Shown here: positions 35,655-43,936 of the stretch, in pieces
Layout of the letters: each line of letters begins with the position of its first letter
How positions within the stretch are numbered: the stretch's first letter is position 1
DNA from: Mycobacterium malmoense
GTDB taxonomy: Bacteria; Actinomycetota; Actinomycetes; Mycobacteriales; Mycobacteriaceae
DNA length: 64,000 nt
Assembly (NCBI RefSeq): GCF_019645855.1
Contig: NZ_CP080999.1
Location: forward strand, 682,001 to 746,000
Direction: 5' to 3'
The notes under the pieces: generated by a model
Databases searched by the model: none
Told to the model about the DNA's origin: nothing
What the model saw: only the letters and a program-made list of their open reading frames with translations
Made by a program: the position numbers and the translations under genes

Positions 35655-36908
35655 TCAGGGACGCTTCGGCGTCCCATCCGGCTCGGCCAGTGGCTGGATC
35701 CGGTGCAACTCGCGGTCGTCCTCCAGCCGGTGCAGCCTTGCCAGCGAGTGGGCGAGCATCTCGCGGTTCGGGTGTAAGAAGTAGGCCATCCCGGCCTGCC
35801 CGGTGCACAACCACGGTTCGTCGATCGTCGCGCCGATTTCGGGAATCTTTTCCATGCCATGGAAACCGGGAAGGGCTCGGACGCGGCGCAGGCCGGGTGA
35901 GGCCAGGACGGTTCCGGGAACCGGGACATTGAGGAAGGCCATCGCCATGGCGGCACGTGGCGCGTAGGGGTCGGTGAACCGCTTGGCGAAGGCGTCGGGA
36001 TCGGTGAAGCGTTCGGCGACCAGGTCGGCCTGGCTGTAGCCGAGCGCGCCGCGATACAGCGCAGGTTGCAGCGAGGCGCCCATGATGCGGGCGTTGACCT
36101 CGATCAGCCGCGGACCGTTGCGCGTCATGCGAACCTCGGTGTGGGCGGCGCCTTCACGAACGCCGACCGCATCCAGGCAGTCCAGGGTGAACGCCACGAG
36201 CTCCGTCACCTGCTCATCGAGGGCGGTGACCAGCAGCGAATGCCGCAGGACGGATCGCTGCCCGATCCGGTCGATGCGCACGGCGTGAACGTCGGACAGC
36301 AGGTGCTGCCCGTCCAGGCTCACGGTGTTGACGATGAACTGGGGGCCGTCGAGGTAATCCTGGATCACCATCGCCGAATTGTTGTGGCCCATCAGGTTTC
36401 GCTGGCCGAGCCCGGCGCGCACCGCGGCATGCACCTCGTCGGGCCCGGCGCAGATCACGCACCCGTCCCCGCCCGCCGAGCCGACCGGTTTGACGATGAC
36501 GGGAAGGTCGAAACCGGCTAACGCGCAAGCGATATCGTCGCCAGCGCGGACGTAGACGGTTCGTGCGGCCGGCAGTCCAGCCTCCCGCAAGGCGTGATTC
36601 ATCGCGGCCTTGTCGCGACGGGCGCGCACACGAGAAATGAGGTGATGCGGCAGCCCGAGGGTGTGTGCCAATCGGTTAGCAGGGGTGACGCCCCACTCGC
36701 TTCCCGCGATGACCGCTCGCACCGGCATCGCCGACAGGCGCCGCAGCACGGATGGCTCGTCCTTCATCAACCACTTGTTGGCGTGTGGGTCACGCAAATA
36801 GGCTTCCTTGAGGTGCGGTCCATAAAGGTGCAGCGGGTTCTCGCCGCGTTCCACCAACGCCGCCGACAGGGCCGGGCCGGTCGAGACCGGGTCTACCAAG
36901 ACGATCAT
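35655..36908 (-). CDS. ATP-grasp ligase (amino acid / peptide ligase-like)
   Basis: 417 residues. N-terminal Rossmann-like part (MIVLVDPVSTGPALSAALVE), a central ATP-grasp fold with KWLMKDE, RARRDKAAMNHALREAGLP, PVIVKPVGSAGGDGC (ATP lysine and glycine loop), and LIEVNARIMGAS (Mg-binding Glu and Asn), then a C-terminal domain. This layout matches carboxylate-amine ligases such as dipeptide ligases of the BacD/carnosine synthase type. AAGGAG precedes the ATG. The neighbours, an EamA exporter upstream and a divergent SagB-type dehydrogenase, suggest making and exporting a peptide-like product; the substrate is unknown. Confidence 0.82.
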   Translation of the reverse strand: MIVLVDPVSTGPALSAALVERGENPLHLYGPHLKEAYLRDPHANKWLMKDEPSVLRRLSAMPVRAVIAGSEWGVTPANRLAHTLGLPHHLISRVRARRDKAAMNHALREAGLPAARTVYVRAGDDIACALAGFDLPVIVKPVGSAGGDGCVICAGPDEVHAAVRAGLGQRNLMGHNNSAMVIQDYLDGPQFIVNTVSLDGQHLLSDVHAVRIDRIGQRSVLRHSLLVTALDEQVTELVAFTLDCLDAVGVREGAAHTEVRMTRNGPRLIEVNARIMGASLQPALYRGALGYSQADLVAERFTDPDAFAKRFTDPYAPRAAMAMAFLNVPVPGTVLASPGLRRVRALPGFHGMEKIPEIGATIDEPWLCTGQAGMAYFLHPNREMLAHSLARLHRLEDDRELHRIQPLAEPDGTPKRP

Positions 36909-36942
36909 CGATTACTCCTTATCTCGTGGATTGTTGTGCCGG

Positions 36943-37914
36943 CTAGATCGCCGCGCGCCCGTCGCCGGCCGCGAGTGTCTTCGATATCGGGTATCGAAAA
37001 GTGTTGTATAGCAATGGAAGCCGCTTCCATTGCCGCTGCGTCGACAGTAGCGCGAGGTTGCCCGGCACAATGAGCGCCGCCAGAAGCAGGACTACCCAGC
37101 TCGTCGCCCGCCCGGAGGCGAGCTCGCTGCCGGTCGTGATAGCCGGCATCGTCGCCAGCGCCGCGGTAACCGATATGGGCGCCAACCGCTGCATGGCGTA
37201 TTGCAGCAAAAACATGGGTGCGACAACGCAGGTCAACGCCGCCACGGCGAGCAGGCCGACATGCAGCCCGGGCGGTGCGAGCAGCCCAGCGGGAACGAGT
37301 GTGAGCAGCGCGGCCACCGCGAAAACCAGTGTGGCGTAAAAGCGGTGAGCCATGACCCGGCCCACGCCGACCCCGCGTCGGGCCAGGTCCCGCGAAACGA
37401 TGACCACCCCGCCGGCGGCGACACCGGCAATGACGCCCAGCACGGCCGCCGCCAAAAGCGCTGTAATTCCACCGGATTCGGACGGTGCCATCGCCGCCAC
37501 CAGCGATACGCCAAGCACCGCCAGGATGTTTGCCGCCCACCATTGGGCGGGACCGGGGAGAGCCTGATCGCCGGCGCGGTTCGGGCGAAAGGCCGTCCAC
37601 GCCGTTACCCCGAGGGGAGCGAACGACGCTTCCAGCGTGAACACCACCGCCGCGCTGTGGACCGCCACGCCCAAGAAGAAGGCGATGAACGACACCGCGG
37701 TCCACACGTTCAACCACACTAGCGGCCGCACATCCGGCGCGTGGCCAGGCGACGGACGGCACATTCCGCGACGGGTGACGGCGCCGAACAACGTGCACGC
37801 GGCCGCCGCGAACGCCAGCAGCAACAGGCTGCTGGCCGCGTTCAGCGACAATCCCAACAGCGCCGTAATCACGGCCTGCAAGCCGATTCCGGCGACCAGG
37901 GCCAGCCAGGCCAT
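36943..37914 (-). CDS. EamA/DMT-type transporter
   Basis: 323 residues, about ten hydrophobic segments in two similar halves (LVAGIGLQAVITALLGLSL; MPAITTGSELASGRATSWVV), the drug/metabolite transporter pattern. The cytoplasmic C terminus is short and basic. It is the first gene of a minus-strand unit with the ATP-grasp ligase (34 bp gap), so export of the ligase product is a reasonable guess. The region upstream (37915-38109) must hold its promoter and that of the divergent small ORFs. Confidence 0.75.
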   Translation of the reverse strand: MAWLALVAGIGLQAVITALLGLSLNAASSLLLLAFAAAACTLFGAVTRRGMCRPSPGHAPDVRPLVWLNVWTAVSFIAFFLGVAVHSAAVVFTLEASFAPLGVTAWTAFRPNRAGDQALPGPAQWWAANILAVLGVSLVAAMAPSESGGITALLAAAVLGVIAGVAAGGVVIVSRDLARRGVGVGRVMAHRFYATLVFAVAALLTLVPAGLLAPPGLHVGLLAVAALTCVVAPMFLLQYAMQRLAPISVTAALATMPAITTGSELASGRATSWVVLLLAALIVPGNLALLSTQRQWKRLPLLYNTFRYPISKTLAAGDGRAAI

Positions 37915-38109
37915 CAGCCGACCCGCCCGGACGTGGTGCGGGCGTCGTACCGAACTGCGTTCATGGTTCGTTCCAATCCATTTGGGACGGCGGGCGGCGA
38001 GGGTTCGAGTCGTTTGGAAGGCCCTCTGGTGTCATCCTGGGCGGCATCGGCGCGGCGCGAAATCGGGCGATGCGGGGATTCGGTGTTGGACCGGCGGTCC
38101 TTGGGCTAT

Positions 38110-38334
38110 ATGACGCCCCCTCCTTCGATCGGACCGGTGCGCCTTGGCCGCGAGAGTGCACCCAGCGACGCATTTCGCGGCATGCGTGCGGGGCTACGTC
38201 CTCCGAATTCCTACGAATGGGGGATCCCAACTCGTGCGATGAACCGTCCGATTGACGTAAAGACGCTCGGCAGTGGCCGATGGTTACCTGATCCCCGTCC
38301 CGTCATTGCAAGGGCGAGAGGAGGTGAAACCTGA
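38110..38334 (+). CDS. possible small ORF upstream of the SagB locus
   Basis: 74 codons from ATG (MTPPPSIGPVRLGRESAPSD) or 31 codons from a second ATG at 38239 (MNRPIDVKTLGSGRWLPDPR), ending ARARGGET-stop. Its TGA overlaps the next ATG (TGATG). About 60% of its codons end in G or C, low for this genome, so it may be only an upstream leader. The ribosome binding site of the next ORF lies inside its 3' end. Confidence 0.35.
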   Translation: MTPPPSIGPVRLGRESAPSDAFRGMRAGLRPPNSYEWGIPTRAMNRPIDVKTLGSGRWLPDPRPVIARARGGET

Positions 38335-38442
38335 TGCGCAAATTTCGCACTCGAGAACGCATCGCTGGTCCGGGAGGACCGGGCCCACCGCAGCCAGTTC
38401 TTCGCGTGGGTCGACACGGCGTTCGCGTGGACCGACCGGTAG
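38334..38442 (+). pseudogene. candidate RiPP-type precursor peptide with a one-base frame break
   Basis: The ATG has an exceptional ribosome binding site (AGGAGGTG, 7 bp upstream). In its own frame the ORF runs 65 codons with shadow-like Arg/Pro/Gly sequence. Four codons in, one base over (one T fewer in AAATTTCGC), the frame reads MRKFALENASLVRED, then RAHRSQFFAWVDTAFAWTDR-stop. From 38347 on, 29 of 31 codons end in G or C, the coding signature of this genome. The peptide ends in a duplicated motif FAWVD/FAWTD. A 15-bp hairpin starts 10 bp after its stop and the SagB-type gene follows. Either a real frameshift, programmed +1 shift at TTT-C, or a homopolymer error. Confidence 0.5.
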
Positions 38443-38452
38443 TAGGGCTCGC

Positions 38453-38498
38453 ACCTGCCCATGGACGCCGATACCCCCTTTCACGTCCATGGGCAGGT
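38453..38498. promoter_or_regulatory. 15-bp perfect hairpin between candidate precursor and sagB-like gene
   Basis: ACCTGCCCATGGACG and its exact complement with a 16-nt loop. In peptide operons a hairpin here reduces read-through into the enzyme gene or protects the precursor mRNA; that role is inferred. Confidence 0.7.
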
Positions 38499-38547
38499 CT
38501 GCAAAGCATTGCGATCCCACAGAAGCTTTAGAGACAAGGACGATTTG

Positions 38548-39711
38548 ATGCGATTGCGGCGACGATTCGGCTTGATGTGCTACTGGCACGACGGTGCCTT
38601 CGTGGTTCACGGTTATCCGCGTTCGTCCCCAACCAAGCTCGATCCGGTGGCCGTCGAAATCCTTGCCGCCTTTGATGATTGGGTCGAGCCCGCTGAAGCC
38701 CTGGAGAGGTTGGCCGGATTCGATCCGGAGTCGGTCGGGCAGGCGGTCACCGTGTTGCGCGACAGCGGATTACTGCTGACCGAAGGCGACGAGGACGCCG
38801 ACGAGGACGAGGCGATCGCCCGCCAGTGGGGGCCGTGGGCGCCGGAGTCGTCGTTCTTCCACTATGCGACGCAGGACGAATGCTATGCCCCGGCGGACCT
38901 GTCCGCCTTCCCCTTCGACTCGATGGCGACCGACGAGTTCGGCGCCGCTGGCGACGGTCGCGCGCACACATTGTTCACCGCCTACCCGGATGCCGACCGG
39001 CTGCTGCTGCCCCGCAGGCCGACCCGGCTGGCGGAGCCGTTCGGGGATGTGTTGTATAGCCGTCGAACCCATCGCGAATTCGCCGATTCGCCAGTCGCAT
39101 TGGAGACGCTGTCGGTGCTTCTGGCAACGGTGTTCGGGCCGGTCGACTTCGTAAACTCCGGCCGGAGCGCATTGATGCGACGGACCAGCGCGGCCGGCGG
39201 CAGCCGCCAGGAAGTCGACGCATACCTCTGCATCCGCAACGTCGAGGGCGTGCCACCGGGCATCTACCATTACAACTGCCTGGAACACTCCCTTGAACTT
39301 CTGGCCGAAGGGTTGACCCGCGAGCGGGTCGTAGAGCTGTGCGGCATGCAGGAATGGGCCGGTGGCACGGCATTTCTCGTGGTGTTGTCCGCCGCCATCG
39401 ACCGCATGCTCAGCAAGTATCGCGGCCCGCGCGCCTACCGGGTGTGTTTGCTCAATGCCGGCCACCTCGGCCAGACGTTCGCTTTGACGGCAACGGCTTT
39501 GGGGCTGGGGCCGTTTCAGACCGCGGCGTTCCACGACTCGACGGTGGCGCAGGCATGCGGGCTCGACAACGTCGGGCACACGCCGCTGTATATCCTTGCC
39601 GCCGGGTACCCGGAAACCGACCCGGTCACGGCGCCGCCGGTCGCGTCACTGGAAACCTTCCGGCGAACTACCATGCGGCAGAACAACTTCGGGCGCCCCA
39701 CCATGCCCTGA
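38548..39711 (+). CDS. SagB-type (nitroreductase-fold) FMN dehydrogenase
   Basis: 387 residues from ATG with AAGGA upstream. The N-terminal ~80 residues look like a winged-helix peptide-binding element (AVEILAAFDDWVEPAEALER, SVGQAVTVLRDSGLLL). From about residue 165 it has the SagB/nitroreductase fold: FGDVLYSRRTHREFADSPV, RSALMRRTSAAGGSRQ, YLCIRNVEGVPPGIYHYN, LNAGHLGQTFALTATALGLG. SagB enzymes oxidise azolines to azoles in thiazole/oxazole-modified peptides; related ones act on other peptides. No YcaO cyclodehydratase is present here, so the reaction may differ. A longer reading to 38461 crosses the hairpin. Confidence 0.82.
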   Translation: MRLRRRFGLMCYWHDGAFVVHGYPRSSPTKLDPVAVEILAAFDDWVEPAEALERLAGFDPESVGQAVTVLRDSGLLLTEGDEDADEDEAIARQWGPWAPESSFFHYATQDECYAPADLSAFPFDSMATDEFGAAGDGRAHTLFTAYPDADRLLLPRRPTRLAEPFGDVLYSRRTHREFADSPVALETLSVLLATVFGPVDFVNSGRSALMRRTSAAGGSRQEVDAYLCIRNVEGVPPGIYHYNCLEHSLELLAEGLTRERVVELCGMQEWAGGTAFLVVLSAAIDRMLSKYRGPRAYRVCLLNAGHLGQTFALTATALGLGPFQTAAFHDSTVAQACGLDNVGHTPLYILAAGYPETDPVTAPPVASLETFRRTTMRQNNFGRPTMP

Positions 39712-39716
39712 AGGGC

Positions 39717-40364
39717 TCAGTCCAGCAGGCGCCGCCTCATCGCCTCGGCCACCGCCGCGCCGCGGTCGGACACCCCGAGTTTTTCGTAGAGGTTTTGGAC
39801 ATGGGTGCGCACGGTGGTCGGTGCCAGGTGAAGTCGCTGTGCCATCTGCGGCACCGACAGGCCCTCGGCGATCATCCGCACTACCTCCAATTCCCGCGGC
39901 GACAGCAGCGACGCCTCCCCGCGGGCGCGCTGGTGGACCTCGCCGGCCAGGCCGCTGGCCAACTGGGCCGGAACATATCTTTCGCCCCGGGCGCATCGGG
40001 TCACCGCGACGGCGATCTCCTCACGGTCGGATTCCTTGGTCAGATACCCGCTGGCCCCCGCGGCCAGCGCTTGGTAGACCAGCGCCGCGTCGTCGAACGC
40101 GGACAACACGATGACGCGCGTCGGCAGCCCGTCACGTTCGACGGCATGGACCAGGTCGAGCCCGTCCAGGCCGGGCATCTTGTAGTCCACCAGCGCCACG
40201 TCGGGGCGGTGTTCACGGATGGCCGCCAAAGCGGCCCGACCGTCGGCGGCCTCGGCGACGACCCGGATGGTGCCGGTTTCCTTCAGCGCACGCACGACCC
40301 CCTCCCGGTACACCGGATGGTCATCACTGACCACCACAGTTACATGGGCCGTGGGCCTGGTCAT
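39717..40364 (-). CDS. NarL/LuxR-family response regulator
   Basis: 215 residues: receiver domain with SDDHPVYREGV and phospho-acceptor Asp60 in VALVDYKMPGLDG, the switch region VIVLSAFDD and Lys in YLTKES; C-terminal LuxR helix-turn-helix LSPRELEVVRMIAEGLSVPQ, TTVRTHVQNLYEKLGV. GGGAG precedes the ATG. It converges with the SagB-type gene (5 bp between stops). Its receiver is closely related to that of the deleted regulator at 42114; the histidine kinase at 42668 is the likely partner. Confidence 0.9.
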   Translation of the reverse strand: MTRPTAHVTVVVSDDHPVYREGVVRALKETGTIRVVAEAADGRAALAAIREHRPDVALVDYKMPGLDGLDLVHAVERDGLPTRVIVLSAFDDAALVYQALAAGASGYLTKESDREEIAVAVTRCARGERYVPAQLASGLAGEVHQRARGEASLLSPRELEVVRMIAEGLSVPQMAQRLHLAPTTVRTHVQNLYEKLGVSDRGAAVAEAMRRRLLD

Positions 40365-40617
40365 CGTGGGCTCCCGCCGTCCGCGGGCCGGGATTGTGTC
40401 CCGGCTGAGGGCGATTATGGCATCCCGGGGCGCCGCGGTACCGCGGATCGACGGCCAAAATGCGGCGCTTCTCCTCCGATTGGAGGATGTGGCGCCCTCG
40501 GCCCGGGGGACGCGACGTTCATCCCTCGGTAGGGCTGATCGGCCGACTGACACCGGCGCACCGTCACGGCACGGTAGGTATGTCCCCCTTCACGTTTAAG
40601 CCCTTCGAGGAAGATCA
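40365..40617. other. divergent intergenic region
   Basis: 253 bp between the response regulator start and the PE gene start. It should hold both promoters; I see no strong palindrome. Confidence 0.45.
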
Positions 40618-40917
40618 ATGTTTTCCCTGACCGTGCAACCAGAAGCGGTGGCGTCCGCGGCGGCCGACTTGCATCGTCTCGGCTCCGCGTTGCGCGCCGG
40701 TAATGCGCTCGCTGCCGCCCCGACGACCGGAGCGGCTCCTGCCGCCGCCGATATGGTGTCCGCCCTGACGGCCGCACAATTCGTCGCGCATGCCGGCATG
40801 TATCAGGCGGTCGCCGCTCAGGCGGCGGCGGTTCATGACTCGCTGGTGACAACGCTGCGGGCCAGTGCCGGTTCCTATGACATGACCGAGGCCGCCAACG
40901 CGGTGGCCACCGGCTGA
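40618..40917 (+). CDS. PE family protein (short)
   Basis: 99 residues, PE domain only: the Pro-Glu pair at positions 8-9, helical Ala-rich body (AAPAAADMVSALTAAQFVAHAG), and a C-terminal YDMTE (Tyr87-Glu91) matching the type VII secretion signal YxxxD/E. GAGGAAG lies upstream of the ATG. It is followed after 17 bp by a PPE gene; such pairs form a heterodimer secreted by an ESX system. No ESX genes are in the window, so export would be in trans. Confidence 0.92.
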   Translation: MFSLTVQPEAVASAAADLHRLGSALRAGNALAAAPTTGAAPAAADMVSALTAAQFVAHAGMYQAVAAQAAAVHDSLVTTLRASAGSYDMTEAANAVATG

Positions 40918-40934
40918 GCGGCAGCGAGTCAGCG

Positions 40935-42008
40935 ATGGATTTCGGAGCGTTACCCCCGGAAGTCAATTCGGCGCGGATGTATTCCGGACCCGGTCCGGGG
41001 ACGATGCTGGCCGCGGGGGTGGCATGGGACCAATTGGCCACCGAGTTGCGTTTGGCGGCAACTCATTACGGGTCGGTGGTGTCGGATCTGACGACCGGGC
41101 CGTGGCGGGGCTCGTCGTCGGTGTCGATGGCGGCCGCGGCCGCTTCACAGGTCGGGTGGCTGAATGCCGTTGCCGCGCAGGCAGAGGGGACGGCCGGGCA
41201 GGCGTGGGCCGCGGTGTCCGCGTACGAAGCGGCACTGGGAATGACGGTGCCCCCGCCGGTGATCGCGGCGAATCGCGCGCAGTTGATGTCGTTGGTAGCC
41301 ACCAACTTCCTGGGCCAGAACACCCCGGCGATCGCGGCTACCGAGGCCCACTACGCGCAAATGTGGGCACAGGACGCTGCCGCCATGTATACGTATGCGG
41401 GCGCGTCGGCGGCCGCGACGCGGTTGTCACCGTTCACCGGACCGCCGCAAGCGGTGGCCGTCTCTCAGGCGGCCGCCCTGCCTCGGCTACTGTCCTCGGT
41501 GCCCACCGTGTTGCAGACACTCGCGTCGCCGCTTGCGTCGTCTGAAAACCCGCTCCTCGAAACGGGTTACATGCTGGAGGCGATGATGGCAATCAGCTCA
41601 TCCACGTCAATCGCGAGCTCGTTGACCGGGATGGTCCGGGTGGCGACCATGCCGGCCGGGCTGGTGACCAACGTGGCCTCGTCGTTAGGTTCGGCACTGC
41701 AAGGCGGTCTGGCCGGGGCGGCGGCAGGCTCGGCGAACCTCGGCGGAGCGGTGTCGGCGAATCTGGGCCGGGCCGCGTCGCTCGGCGCGTTGTCCGTGCC
41801 ACCGAGTTGGGCGATGAACGCCGCACCCGCGATCGGCCCTGCCGCACCGCTCGGCGGCGGTGTCGAATCCGCCACCGGGTTAGGGGCCTTCGCGCCGGGA
41901 GGTCTGTTAGGCGGGCTGCCCCTGGCTATGCGCGCGCGCAATGTGCGCGGTGGTCCGCGCATCGAACAAGGTCGCTCGGTGATTCCGCGCACGGTTTTCG
42001 CCGGATAG
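40935..42008 (+). CDS. PPE family protein (PPE-SVP type)
   Basis: 357 residues: MDFGALPPEVNSARMYSGPG with PPE at 7-9, the WxG turn at GPWRGSS, a helical PPE domain to about residue 180, then a C-terminal region containing GALSVPPSWA, the SVP motif that defines this subgroup, and ending in a short basic tail. Partner of the preceding PE protein. Flanked on both sides by NarL-type regulators, a less usual setting. Confidence 0.93.
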   Translation: MDFGALPPEVNSARMYSGPGPGTMLAAGVAWDQLATELRLAATHYGSVVSDLTTGPWRGSSSVSMAAAAASQVGWLNAVAAQAEGTAGQAWAAVSAYEAALGMTVPPPVIAANRAQLMSLVATNFLGQNTPAIAATEAHYAQMWAQDAAAMYTYAGASAAATRLSPFTGPPQAVAVSQAAALPRLLSSVPTVLQTLASPLASSENPLLETGYMLEAMMAISSSTSIASSLTGMVRVATMPAGLVTNVASSLGSALQGGLAGAAAGSANLGGAVSANLGRAASLGALSVPPSWAMNAAPAIGPAAPLGGGVESATGLGAFAPGGLLGGLPLAMRARNVRGGPRIEQGRSVIPRTVFAG

Positions 42009-42113
42009 CGGGAGGTGGAGGGCGCCTCAGCGAACAGGCCCGACCGACTTACGTACGAGAACCGTCGATTGACGCGGGTGTGGCCGCTAGGCCCGGCAGA
42101 GAAGAGGTGGCAG

Positions 42114-42621
42114 ATGGATAACCGACGACCGCGAATCACGGTGGTGGTCGCCGACGACCACAACGTTTTTCGGCGCGGTGTGGTACGAGCGTTGAACGGC
42201 AGCGAGGATCTGGAGGTTGTCGGCGAGGTCGGTGACGGTCACGCCGCCCTCAGGGCGATACGTGACTTGAGGCCAACCGTGGCGCTGCTCGATTACCGAA
42301 TGCCCGGGCTGGACGGGCTCGAGGTGCTAAGTGCGGTCGCGGGCGAACGGTTGCCGACACGGGTTCTGCTGCTCAGCGCCTTCGACGACGACCCGTTGGC
42401 GCGTAGGGCGTTGCTCCAAGGTGCCTGCGGCTATCTCAACAAGGAGTCTGACCGAAGCGAGATCGTCAGGGCGGTCATCAAGTGTGCGGCCGGCGCGCGA
42501 TAACCGGGGCCAAGCGGCCTCATATCGCGTCGGGCGCTGCTAAGGCTCGTTTACGGAGTTGTGTGGCAAGCTCGGCGTGTCGGGTCGCGGAGCCGCCGTC
42601 GCTGAGGAGAAGCCACCTTGA
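42114..42621 (+). pseudogene. NarL-type response regulator, internally deleted
   Basis: The first ORF (129 codons, stop at 42503) encodes a complete receiver (VVADDHNVFRRGV, Asp60 in VALLDYRMPGLDG, NKESDRSEIVRAVIKCAAGAR). The output domain is missing, but 42568-42621 in another frame still reads KLGVSGRGAAVAEEKPP-stop, matching KLGVSDRGAAVAEA at the end of the intact regulator at 39717. So a full-length gene lost roughly 60-70 codons covering the helix-turn-helix. The receiver alone could still be made (GAGGTGG upstream of the ATG) and compete for phosphate from the kinase. Confidence 0.7.
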
Positions 42622-42667
42622 CCGATACGTGGGCCCGATGGTGTCGCGGCAGCGAGGTGTGATCGGA

Positions 42668-43861
42668 ATGGGTGCCAACGATTTCGACCGGGTCCGCCAG
42701 ATACATCAGTTGAGTGCACTGAAGATCGTGTCGGCGCTTCGGGTGGGCCTGGTCGTCATCATGTTTATCGCGATCCATGTTGGGGTGACGCCGCACTGGC
42801 GGGCACAGCTCGTCTTGTCGAGCGTCTACGCTGCGGTGGCCGCGTTCGCGTTGGTGGTCGCCTTCTTTCCGGTTGGGCTGTCGGGGGCGGCGCGAAGGCT
42901 GCAACTGATCTTCGCGATCATCGATGTCACCGCCGTGTTGGGCTACAAGTTGCTGTCACCGGCCGGCGCGTATCTGCCGTTGATGGTGATGGCGCTGCTT
43001 CCGCTGATGTTGATGCTCGATGTGTCATTCAGGCGAGCCGCCGTGCTGCTCACCGTCGCCGTGGTCGCGTTTGCCGTCGCGGTCTACGCCGACCGAGTGC
43101 TGCTGCATGCCATCAGCTGGGGCAGGCCGACGCTGACCGTCTTGATGTATGCATTCTTGTGCTCTACGGCGCTATTGGCGGTTTACTTACAAGTCAGGCA
43201 TGTCAATGAGATTGCGGCGCTGAGTGTTTCGCGCGAACAGTTGCTCGCCCAGACCATGACCGCATCCGACGAGCAGCAGCGGAAGGTGTCGGAGTTCATT
43301 CACGACGGGCCGCTTCAATACGTACTGGCGGCTCGCCAGGACATCTCGGAATACGCCAAGGCGCAACCGGACGAGCGGCTGGAGCACGCCTTGGCCAGTC
43401 TCAAGAACGCGTCGGAGCAATTGCGGGAAGCCACCTTTGAACTTCACCCGGCCGTCCTGGAGCACGCCGGACTGTCGGCGGCCGTCCGAAAGTTGGCTTC
43501 CGCCACGGCTCAGCGGTCGGGCATCCCGGTGACCACCGACATCGACTATCCGGCGGCGAATGCGGTCGACCCCCTGGTATTCGGGGTCGTGCGTGAATTG
43601 CTCTCCAACGTCGTACGTCATTCCCGGGCGACCGAGGCGAATGTGACGCTGAAGCTCGTCGGCCAGGCCTGTCATCTCGACGTGGTCGACAACGGCGTGG
43701 GCATCTCCGCCGAGGTGGCAGCGGAGAAACTCGCGCAGGGCCACATCGGGTTGGCGTCGCACCGGGCGCGTGTCGAAGCGGCGGGCGGCGCGATGCGGCT
43801 CGTCGATACGCCGGCGGGAACGCATATCAGTGTGGTGGTGCGGTTGCGCCCCGCGCCGTAG
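42668..43861 (+). CDS. NarL-type sensor histidine kinase
   Basis: 397 residues from an ATG with GAGGTG 8 bp upstream (ATG 42638 is an alternative). Six membrane helices in the first ~175 residues with little outside loop, so it likely senses membrane state or a small lipophilic ligand. Then HisKA_3 with phospho-acceptor His212 in EFIHDGPLQYVLAARQD, and a HATPase domain with N-box ELLSNVVRHSRAT, DNGVGIS and GHIGLASHRARVEAAGG. Related to NarX/DesK-type kinases. Lies 46 bp after the broken regulator and so may now signal to the intact one at 39717. Confidence 0.9.
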   Translation: MGANDFDRVRQIHQLSALKIVSALRVGLVVIMFIAIHVGVTPHWRAQLVLSSVYAAVAAFALVVAFFPVGLSGAARRLQLIFAIIDVTAVLGYKLLSPAGAYLPLMVMALLPLMLMLDVSFRRAAVLLTVAVVAFAVAVYADRVLLHAISWGRPTLTVLMYAFLCSTALLAVYLQVRHVNEIAALSVSREQLLAQTMTASDEQQRKVSEFIHDGPLQYVLAARQDISEYAKAQPDERLEHALASLKNASEQLREATFELHPAVLEHAGLSAAVRKLASATAQRSGIPVTTDIDYPAANAVDPLVFGVVRELLSNVVRHSRATEANVTLKLVGQACHLDVVDNGVGISAEVAAEKLAQGHIGLASHRARVEAAGGAMRLVDTPAGTHISVVVRLRPAP

Positions 43862-43867
43862 CCACCG

Positions 43868-43927
43868 GCGAGCAGACGCAGAGTCGCACAATTCCGCGCG
43901 GCGGAATGCGATTCCGCGTCTGCTCGC
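43868..43927. terminator. long palindrome between convergent genes, GCAGACGCAGAGTCGC family
   Basis: Outer arms GCGAGCAGACGCAGAGTCGC (43868-43887) and 43908-43927 pair at 18 of 20 positions; an inner perfect hairpin ATTCCGC-GCG-GCGGAAT fills the centre. It lies between the kinase and cupin stops; probable bidirectional terminator. Confidence 0.75.
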
Positions 43928-43936
43928 GCCGGAAAA

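Noticed and set aside
38334..38531. 65-codon zero-frame ORF beginning MRKFRTRERI
   Set aside because: It has the good ribosome binding site, but Arg/Pro/Gly-rich shadow composition, and it runs through a 15-bp hairpin. The neighbouring frame has the coding signature, so I kept that as the better model.
38320..38548. Ser/Thr-rich frame ending at the SagB-type start (TGATG)
   Set aside because: It looks like a thiazole/oxazole precursor by composition, but would start at a GTG inside the ribosome binding site and has poor third-position bias.
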